Shown here: one piece after another, positions 8,220 to 16,300 of the stretch | How the letters are laid out: the number at the start of each line of letters is the position of its first letter | Position numbering within the stretch: the first letter of the stretch is position 1 | NCBI GenBank assembly: GCA_964471595.1 | Contig: CAYYGN010000014.1 | Span: 5,918-69,917, forward strand | Length of the DNA stretch: 64,000 nucleotides | Reading direction: 5' to 3' | DNA from: JAGNXB01 sp964471595 | GTDB lineage: Bacteria > Bacteroidota > Bacteroidia > Chitinophagales > Saprospiraceae | Position numbers and translations under genes: made by a program | Notes under the pieces: generated by a model | Seen by the model: the letters and a program-made list of their open reading frames with translations, nothing else | What the model was told of the DNA's origin: nothing | Databases searched by the model: none

Positions 8220-11200
8220 ATGACAGAACCCCCAGTAGCCAGGTTGTCACCGAACGCCAATGTGGATGGCCCGGATCCATCAGCAGGGGCGAACGTACTG
8301 TCATGGCTGGATTCCACCGATCCCTCACCCGAAGATCCGGATGCCTTTCTGAGGGACCTGGTGCGAATGATACGCCACCTCCTGGAGCAACTGGCAGAAA
8401 AGGAACCTCTCCATTTTCCGACGTTGTATGCCTTTCTTTCGTACCTCGGACACAAGCACCAGTTTTCCGGATCGGTCGTGAAGCAATTGCACCTTTTCAG
8501 GAAAGGACAGGAGAACTATGACGCGATGGATGATCCCACCCCGGAGGACGTCAACCGACAAATCCAGGTGGCCTATCAGACGCTGGCCGCTCTGCTGGAG
8601 GAGGTGTACCAACTCGCCTTGCCGGCCACAACAAAAGCAAAACTGGGACCTCCCCCTCCCCTGGAACCAGTCCGGACTCCTGGTCCTCGATTTGTGACTT
8701 CCACGGCATTGCAGGGCATCAGGCTGTCTGGGTCGGATCCAGTGATTTTGGGGTGGGAGGATGGCGATCCGGACAAGGTGATTGCCGCCAGGTTTGACAT
8801 TCCTGAACGCAATGAAGATTTCACACCGGCCCTTAGATCCTTCATGGATCTCACGGGACCGTCAGCAAGGATTCAACTGGTTGATAGTGAGTTGGACGAA
8901 AACGATGTCTTTCATCCACGTGCGTTTGTCCTGGATCCCGATCATTTGATGGATGTCACGGCCATTGCAGAATGCTTTACCCCCAATGGTGCATTTCCTG
9001 TTCTGCATCTGCTCAAGCGGTTCATGCCATCGGTAGCGACACCGGCCATCCTGGCTGGGCTCATCGCCAACTATTTTCTCGACCGACTGATGCACCAGCC
9101 GGATCTCACATTTGAGGAGGCCTTTCAGGGGGTTTTCGGTCTGCAGCCGCTTGGACTGGCGCGGCTGACGGACGAAGAGGTGCGAGACCTGGTGACCCAA
9201 TGCCGCCAGCATTTTGGCACCCTTTCGGCCATGGTCCAAACCGGCTTTGCCCGTCAGGGCATTGATCCCGCCAAAGCCTATCTGGAACCTTCCTTTTACA
9301 ATCCCGAATATGGCCTGCAGGGCAGGCTTGATGTGCTGTACCTCCCTGAATCCTCCATGGATCCTCCGGCCATTGTGGAACTCAAAAGTGGTATGCCTTT
9401 CCGGTCCAATACCTATGGTCTGAATGCCAACCATTATATACAGACCCTATTGTATGAGCTGCTGGTACGCAATCTGCGACCCGGCCGGCCTGCACTGGCA
9501 TTTATCCTTTACTCCCGCTCTGCTGACCAGCCTCTACGGTATGCGCCAACCGTTAGAGCCCTCCAGATCGAAGCTCTGCGCGTTCGCAATGAACTGCTCC
9601 TGTTGGAAAAACGCTTGGCCGCGATGAAAGACGACCTCCCGGAAACTTGGGAAGTGCTGAACGAAGTCCAACCCGAAGATTATCCGGGACTGTTCGGATT
9701 TTCACGTCAGGACATGACGGCGTTCAGGGATACGTGGAAGCGTTTGAGCGCTCCGGAAAAAGCCTACTTTGTAGCCTTTTCGGCGTTCAGCATCCGGGAA
9801 TACCATTTGGCCAAAACAGGCTCTGATTTCGGGCGGACGGACGGTCAGTCCGCCTTCTGGACAGCTTCCAGATCCGAAAAAGAGGACCAGCACGCCATCC
9901 TTTCTTTTCTGAACCTGACTGCCGACCGGAGCCATGAAGATGACCCCGAAATCGAATTGACCTTTACCGGCCGCACGCCCAAATTGGCCAATTTTCGCCA
10001 TGGAGATCTGGCCGTCCTGTACCCGCACACGGGGAAAACGGCAGCCACCGGTGAACAGATCTGGAAAGGCACCATTGTTTCCCTTTCCAAAAACAATGTA
10101 GTGCTGCGGCTGCGAGCACCCCAATTCAACAAATTCCATTTTACCAAATATCCATTCTGGCACCTGGAAAGGGATTTTCTGGACAGTTCCTTTACGCAGT
10201 TGACGCGCGGATTGTATGGCTTTGCCCGCCTGCCGGAGGAAAAAAGATCCCTGCTCCTGGGATGGATCCCTCCCCGTCAAGGCATCCCTGCTCACCCTGC
10301 CTTGCCGGATGAACTCACCGGGGAACAAAAAATGGTCATTCGGGACATCCTGGCATCAAGGGATTATTTCCTGCTATGGGGACCTCCAGGGACCGGAAAA
10401 ACCAGCATGGTGCTCAAACACCTGGTAGGCCATCTTTACCAACACACGACAGAGAACATATTATTGCTGGCTTATACCAACCGCGCAGTGGACGAAATCT
10501 GCGCCGCCATTTCTTCACTGGGGCCGGACCTCCGAAGGGCCTTCATGCGGATCGGAAGCCGGTTCAGTACGGATCCCGTTTTCAGGGACCGTTTGTTGGA
10601 CGGGGCCTTGCAGAACTGCAGGAACAGGGAATCAGTCATCGGGTTGATCGGAAGTTGCCGAATTTTTGTCGCCACGGTATCGTCCCTGATGGGCAAACCG
10701 GAACTCCTGGCCATCAAGGCATTTGACCGGGTGATCGTGGACGAGGCATCCCAGATTCTTGAACCCGTTCTGGCCGGACTTCTGGGTCAATTCCCTCATT
10801 TTACCCTGATCGGTGACCATTGGCAATTGCCGGCCGTGGTGGTCCAACCGGTCCGGGAGCGAGCCATCTCCCACCCGGCTTTGGTCGAAGCAGGGTTCAG
10901 GGATGCGGGTCAATCCATGTTTGAACGTCTGTTCAATCATGCCCAGGCACTTTCCTGGGGACATGCATTCGGCATGTTGTCGGCCCAGGGACGGATGCAC
11001 GCAGAGATCATGGCCTTCCCCAATGCCCGGTTTTACGACGGCAAACTCACCTGCATTGATGCCGGCCAGAAGTCAGTGCTGACCGACCCGACCATGGCGC
11101 ATCCCCTGGATGCGGGCTTGCGAAATACCCGTGTGGCCTTTCTGCCGGTCCGGCCAGATCATGGAGAGATTCTGGCCCGTACCAACGCCGCCGAAGCGCG

Positions 11201-11630
11201 CGCCATTGTCCAAATAGTACGGTATTACCGGGACCTGTACCGCCTCACAGGCCGGGAGTGGCATCCCGGCACACTGGGCATCATCACCCCCTTCCGGGCC
11301 CAGATTGCCAGGATCCGCAGGACGATGGAGGACCATCAAATCGACCCGGATGCATTTACCATTGATACCGTGGAACGCTACCAGGGGGGAGCCCGGGATA
11401 TCATCCTGATCTCCTGGTGTATTCAGCGCGCCGTCGATTTGCCCATGATCAAATCCGGGGACGGTCCCGTCGACCGGAAACTGAATGTGGCGCTCACCAG
11501 AGCCCGGGAAAGATTGATCGCAGTGGGCAGTCCGGACGCCTTCAAAGACGACCCATTGTTCGGGATCTGGACCCGCACCTATAGGAAGGACATCAAGGAA
11601 TTCCCGTCCATTTATGGGTCTGAAGACTGA
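8220..11630 (+). CDS. Dna2-like nuclease-helicase (PD-(D/E)XK nuclease plus superfamily 1 helicase)
   Basis: 1136 residues. The N-terminal 300 residues match nothing I know. A Cas4/Dna2-type nuclease core follows, with GRLD (Asp371) and VELKSG (Glu387, Lys389) and a downstream QTLLYELL helix. The C-terminal half is an Upf1/Dna2-like helicase: GPPGTGKT (721-728), VDEASQ, GDHWQLPAV, the ERYQGGARD motif and NVALTRARERL. Such enzymes cut and unwind DNA flaps or resected ends. The cysteines that bind an Fe-S cluster in Dna2, AddB and many Cas4 proteins are not visible around the nuclease. It stands alone, and its last 38 bases overlap the convergent queE gene. Domain calls are firm; the cellular role is open. 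Confidence 0.85.
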   Translation: MTEPPVARLSPNANVDGPDPSAGANVLSWLDSTDPSPEDPDAFLRDLVRMIRHLLEQLAEKEPLHFPTLYAFLSYLGHKHQFSGSVVKQLHLFRKGQENYDAMDDPTPEDVNRQIQVAYQTLAALLEEVYQLALPATTKAKLGPPPPLEPVRTPGPRFVTSTALQGIRLSGSDPVILGWEDGDPDKVIAARFDIPERNEDFTPALRSFMDLTGPSARIQLVDSELDENDVFHPRAFVLDPDHLMDVTAIAECFTPNGAFPVLHLLKRFMPSVATPAILAGLIANYFLDRLMHQPDLTFEEAFQGVFGLQPLGLARLTDEEVRDLVTQCRQHFGTLSAMVQTGFARQGIDPAKAYLEPSFYNPEYGLQGRLDVLYLPESSMDPPAIVELKSGMPFRSNTYGLNANHYIQTLLYELLVRNLRPGRPALAFILYSRSADQPLRYAPTVRALQIEALRVRNELLLLEKRLAAMKDDLPETWEVLNEVQPEDYPGLFGFSRQDMTAFRDTWKRLSAPEKAYFVAFSAFSIREYHLAKTGSDFGRTDGQSAFWTASRSEKEDQHAILSFLNLTADRSHEDDPEIELTFTGRTPKLANFRHGDLAVLYPHTGKTAATGEQIWKGTIVSLSKNNVVLRLRAPQFNKFHFTKYPFWHLERDFLDSSFTQLTRGLYGFARLPEEKRSLLLGWIPPRQGIPAHPALPDELTGEQKMVIRDILASRDYFLLWGPPGTGKTSMVLKHLVGHLYQHTTENILLLAYTNRAVDEICAAISSLGPDLRRAFMRIGSRFSTDPVFRDRLLDGALQNCRNRESVIGLIGSCRIFVATVSSLMGKPELLAIKAFDRVIVDEASQILEPVLAGLLGQFPHFTLIGDHWQLPAVVVQPVRERAISHPALVEAGFRDAGQSMFERLFNHAQALSWGHAFGMLSAQGRMHAEIMAFPNARFYDGKLTCIDAGQKSVLTDPTMAHPLDAGLRNTRVAFLPVRPDHGEILARTNAAEARAIVQIVRYYRDLYRLTGREWHPGTLGIITPFRAQIARIRRTMEDHQIDPDAFTIDTVERYQGGARDIILISWCIQRAVDLPMIKSGDGPVDRKLNVALTRARERLIAVGSPDAFKDDPLFGIWTRTYRKDIKEFPSIYGSED

Positions 11631-12225
11631 GATGCCATAAGGGATGCTCCATACAATAGGTGATGGCCGCTTTGGTGTTGGCTACCCGCTCCGGTCCATC
11701 CATCGGCTGCAGAAAGAACTGGCCAAAAGCCATTCCTTCAAATTCTTCCGGCGACAGGCCGTCCTGAGGGAAGACCAATTTGAGTTCGTCCCCGGAGGTC
11801 TGTATCAGTTCTGCGCCTGATTTCGGGCTTACACATAGCCAGTCAATCCCGTCCGGAGCCGCAATGGTCCCGTTGGTTTCAACTCCAATTTCAAATCCTT
11901 CGCGGTGCAGGGCATCCACCAGCCCGGCATCCAATTGCAGCAGGGGTTCACCACCTGTGCAAACGACGTAAGGCCGGCCTTCCCCGCTTCGGGGCCACAT
12001 CGATGCCACCTGCCGGGCCAATTCACCGGCCGTGTATTTTCCTCCGCCCGGCCCGTCGGTACCCCGGAAATCGGTGTCACAAAACGGACAACGGGCATGC
12101 GCCCGGTCTTCTTCCCTCCCTGACCACAGGTTGCACCCTGCAAAGCGAAGAAACACAGCAGGCCGGCCACTGTAGGCTCCTTCACCTTGCAGCGTGTAAT
12201 AGATCTCCTTGACCAGATAATGCAT
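11593..12225 (-). CDS. queE: 7-carboxy-7-deazaguanine synthase (radical SAM)
   Basis: 210 residues. Converts 6-carboxytetrahydropterin to 7-carboxy-7-deazaguanine in queuosine/preQ0 synthesis. The cluster-binding cysteines form C31-x14-C46-x2-C49 rather than the standard CxxxCxxC; this wider spacing is known from one QueE subgroup. TLQGEGAYSGRPA precedes it, and TGGEPLLQ is the glycine-rich SAM motif. The ATG at 12225 gives the family N-terminus; the ORF is open 14 codons further. Tail-to-tail overlap of 38 bases with the nuclease-helicase gene. Other queuosine genes are not in the window. Confidence 0.93.
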   Translation of the reverse strand: MHYLVKEIYYTLQGEGAYSGRPAVFLRFAGCNLWSGREEDRAHARCPFCDTDFRGTDGPGGGKYTAGELARQVASMWPRSGEGRPYVVCTGGEPLLQLDAGLVDALHREGFEIGVETNGTIAAPDGIDWLCVSPKSGAELIQTSGDELKLVFPQDGLSPEEFEGMAFGQFFLQPMDGPERVANTKAAITYCMEHPLWHLSLQTHKWTGIP

Positions 12226-12251
12226 GTGGGGTAATTCCCTGTTTATCCCTG

Positions 12252-12259
12252 TAAAGGTA
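12252..12259 (-). promoter_or_regulatory. -7 promoter-like element (TACCTTTA) for queE
   Basis: Seven of eight bases of the consensus; predicted leader of about 23 bases to the ATG at 12225. Confidence 0.45.
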
Positions 12260-12370
12260 GGTAGCATGAATGGAGATCAGGATGTCGGGTGAGGAGGCGG
12301 CAACGAGGGCCGGGGATTATGGTAATTTCGCTGCACAGGAAGGCCATTTCGTGAACGAAAGCAAAACCCA

Positions 12371-13357
12371 ATGAAGGGCAAGGGTGGCGATCGGGTTGTT
12401 CTCCGGCACACGGGCAGGCATGCCACTATTGTCCGTCTGGACGGGGATCAATTGGCGTTCGTCAAACTGGACGGGGATCGGGAGGTATTTCCGGTATCTA
12501 TCGAGGATATCGTTTGGGACCCCCACGCCACAGAGGTTTTCGGTCAATCCGAAGGCAGGAAGGACGGTGAAGGAGTGTCCGGTTCCTTTTCAGGCAAAGG
12601 ACAAGGTTCACTTGTGGCTGTTGCCCTCGACCCGGAAGGTACACCGGGTAGGAAATACTATTTCGTGCTGATCAATGACCAGCAAAAGCCTTTGCCCTAC
12701 GAAGGTACCTGGGAAAAGAGTCCGGCCAGCGTTCGACCGTTCAAAGGTGAACTTCCCGGATTTACCTGGCGCATTCTTTTGGAAGGCCCATTGGATGATT
12801 TGAACGACCATCCACACCTCCGTCTCAAGCGTTGGCAAAAAGAAGGGCTGCGGCAGAAAGCCCTTCCTATCTGGGATCACCGTTTCAAGGCAAAGGGCAT
12901 TGTCACCCGGCAGGAAGCGTCCCATTACCTGCCCTTTCATGCCGCCGTCTTTCCTCTTCCCGATGAGGCCAATGATTCCCGCCATATTCCGATCAAAATC
13001 CATCATCCGGGTCGTGATATTTCCTTCACGCCCGTGGCTATCATCCCCGATCCGGAAGAGCGGGCAGGCTTTGTCACCACCCTAGACCTGCATATCGAAA
13101 ACTTGGTCAAAAACCCCAGGAAACTTGCGGAGGCAGAGATTTTCCGCACCCAAATTGACGCCTTTGACCGCTACATCCAAAAGGCCATTCGCTTGGGCAT
13201 ATCGCGCATATTCATCATCCATGGTATCGGATCGGGAACACTGCGAAAATATATCCTGGACCACTGTGCGCAAGATCCCCATGTGCTCCGGGCCACCAAC
13301 GGCTATGACCCCCGTTTCGGGTATGGGGCCACGGAAATTGTGTTTTCCGAGGATTGA
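12371..13357 (+). CDS. DUF2027 / Smr-domain protein
   Basis: 328 residues. The N-terminal 50 residues look like a small beta-rich domain (GDRVVLRHTG, AFVKLDGDREVFPVSIED), followed by the region annotated DUF2027 in Bacteroidota. The C-terminal 90 residues are an Smr domain with the TLDLHIENL motif and IIHGIGSGTLRKYI, related to the nuclease domain of MutS2. Smr domains nick or bind nucleic acids, and some cut stalled-ribosome mRNA; which applies here is unknown. A TAATTTCG sequence at 12323 may be its -7 element. It ends 9 bases from the convergent giant gene. Confidence 0.85.
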   Translation: MKGKGGDRVVLRHTGRHATIVRLDGDQLAFVKLDGDREVFPVSIEDIVWDPHATEVFGQSEGRKDGEGVSGSFSGKGQGSLVAVALDPEGTPGRKYYFVLINDQQKPLPYEGTWEKSPASVRPFKGELPGFTWRILLEGPLDDLNDHPHLRLKRWQKEGLRQKALPIWDHRFKAKGIVTRQEASHYLPFHAAVFPLPDEANDSRHIPIKIHHPGRDISFTPVAIIPDPEERAGFVTTLDLHIENLVKNPRKLAEAEIFRTQIDAFDRYIQKAIRLGISRIFIIHGIGSGTLRKYILDHCAQDPHVLRATNGYDPRFGYGATEIVFSED

Positions 13358-13366
13358 AGACGGCAT

Positions 13367-16300
13367 TTACTTGAGGAGAATCACTTCTCCTTTCAGGATT
13401 TGGTTCCTCCCATCGGCCCATTCGATGGTCATGGTGTAGATGTAAACACCCGGGTCGAGGGGACGACCGCCGGAGGTTCCGTCCCAACCGGCGGTAAGAT
13501 CCCCCGGTATCAGGATGGGCAATTCATAGAGTAAATTGCCCCAGCGGTCGTAAATGCGCATATCGTTGACGCGGACAACGGCATCATTGCCGAACAAGAC
13601 AAACCGGTCATTGACCCCGTCACCATTGGGACTGAAAGCCGAGGGGATATAAAAACGTGCTGCTTCGCCAAATACCGTTATCCACACGGAATCGGCGGCG
13701 ATACATCCCGTGCCATCCTCGATCAGAATGATGGCCTGGACGTCCTGGTCAATGGCGAATGACTGTTCCAGACAGGACAGGCATTGGATGCCGAATGGCA
13801 ACCAGGTCACCGCAGCGGGCATGACGGGCATACCGTTCAATGTGGCTTTCAAGTTGACCATGGCGCCCGGAGCAACCACGAGGTCAGGCCCGAGCATGAC
13901 GGAAAAAGGCACAAGCGCTTCCAGATCGAATATAGTATCCAACCGGCAACCCCGGGCATCTTCCACTTCGAGGAGATAAGAGCCTGGTGCGAGGCTGTCA
14001 AACCGGTTGTCCACCTGAAAGGCGCCTTGCTGGAGACGGAACATGAATGGTCCCAATCCTCCGAGAACGTTCGTGATATCCAGGGTCCCGTCCGATGAAA
14101 GACAATTCGGCGGCGTGATGGAGTAGCTTATGTTGGTCGGAGGTGGTACCCCCTCGGCCACCATGACGGTGTCGCGGCGGGCACAGCCCCATATCTCATG
14201 GCGGATTTCCCACACATACATTCCCGGCAAAGTAGCCGTTACCACCGGCTGGTTGCTTACGGGTTGACCACCCAGAAACCATGTATGGACCAATGGCCAT
14301 CCGACCGGAGCGCCGGGCATCCCGAGAATCACTTCCGGATAAAGGCAATCCAGGACAGTGTCAGGCCCGGCAACCGGATCAGGCAACCCCACGACATCCA
14401 CCATCAGACGAGCCGTGTCCGCAGGACAGGCACCCTGGTTGAGATGGATGTAATAGACCGGATATGCCCCTGCCGGAACCGCCAGTTTGCTCGCTATCCA
14501 TAATCCGGTTTGGGGTGCCAAACCGGGAAGCCAGTTTCCGCCGGTCGAATCCTGTGTCCAGAATCCCCCGGACTGTGCTCCCGTCAGCCAGGCATCCAAT
14601 TGGACTTGCACATCATCGCCCTGACAAACATGCAAGGTATCCGGTGCCATACCCGCTTCCAGTCCGGCATCCAGGACAAAGACCGTTCCTGCGGTATCCG
14701 GACAACCCGCCACCGGATCCTGCAACGTGTACAACAGGTAGTAATGGCCGGGATCAGCCTGCTGGATCCACAATTCCGAGCCATTCACCTGCGCGGGATT
14801 CAAGCCGGGAGGTGCCTGCCAAACGGTCCACGATCCCGGAGGCAATCCCTGGGCCAGCGGACCCAGTTGAAACAAGTCATTGCGATTGCACCCGGCGGTC
14901 CCTGCCTGAAGCAACAGGTCCGGACACAAACATTCGTCCACCCTGACCAGCACCGTATCCTGCCTGGCCGGACAGGGTCCTGTGGCCTGCCGGACATACA
15001 TGAACCGGTAAACACCTGGCAGCACACCCGTAAAATCAAGCCATGGCAGAGTACCGGCAGCACCGGAATTGTCCAAATCCGTCCACAGGCCTGTACCCGC
15101 ACCACTCGTAATCAGGGAATCCAGCCACAACATCCCTGGACCGAACGGGCTGTCCTGATTGCACACCCTGATAACGGGACGTACCTTCAATGGGTCGGCA
15201 TGTACCCATTCCACGGATATGGAAGCTGAATCCGGGCATACTTTTTCCGGTCCATTTTGCCAGGTGGCACGAAGCACATACACTCCCGGGACACCTGGTG
15301 GAGCGAAAAGGGAACCATTCAAGGCAGGAGTGCTTGCACCAGTCGGCACACCGGTGACCGTCCAGGAAACCAGCCCTGGAAAATCATGCAATTCATTCAG
15401 GTCCAGAGTGCCATTGTCCGTACATCTAATAGTATCCTGAAATCCAGGGCACTGGCAATCCCTGACGGTAATGGTCAGAGGAAGATGCCGATCCAGGCAC
15501 GGAGGCATGGCGGATTGGGTGAGGAACAAAAATTCGTAATGGCCGGGTTGGACACCGGTAAAATCAAGGAACGGGAGACTGCCCTGGGCTCCCGGATTGT
15601 CGAGAGATATCCATTGACCCGCCGTATCCACCCCTGTGAGAAGGGTGGAAAAATCGAGTTGGACGGGATAGACCAACGAGCCGACCTGGTTGCAAACCGT
15701 ATCTGCCGGTGGCACACGGGCATCCACGCCGGCTACCAACAGGAGGGACAACGTATCCCGGGTAACACAAGCCCCACCTGGCGAATCGGAAAGTGTAAAT
15801 CCAAGGAGGTAAAGACCCGGATCGGCCGGGTCCGTGATCAAAACATTTGAGGAAGAAATCGATGCCGGATTTCCCCCAGGGGGAGCTGAAAGGATAGACC
15901 AAATCCCGGTGCCTCCTGACTGCTGGTAAGCGCCGAGTGGTTTAGCCTCAATATCCGAGCAAAGGGTGTCTGTCTCCTGGACCTGCAACGGGGGACAAAC
16001 ACAATCAAGCACCGTGACCATGAGCAGGTATTGGCTTTCCGGACAGGGAATTTCTGCAGCCTGGGTGGTATATTGAAAGGCATATTCACCTGGTGAAAGC
16101 CCGACAAAACTGACGGTATCACCTGTGAGGAATGAAGGAGGCAGGGATAAAGGCAACCAGATGCCCCCTGTATCGCCCTCCAGGATGAGCTGGTCGAGAT
16201 AACGGATGGTTGGCCACAATCCGGACCCCGGATCATTGCAGACCGTGTCCACCGCCGGCAATATGGCCGTAGGGATGCCATGTATGACAAAATCGTGAGC

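Noticed and set aside
8220..11630. Cas4 or other CRISPR-associated nuclease
   Set aside because: The nuclease core resembles Cas4, but it is fused to an SF1 helicase and there is no array or cas gene in the window.
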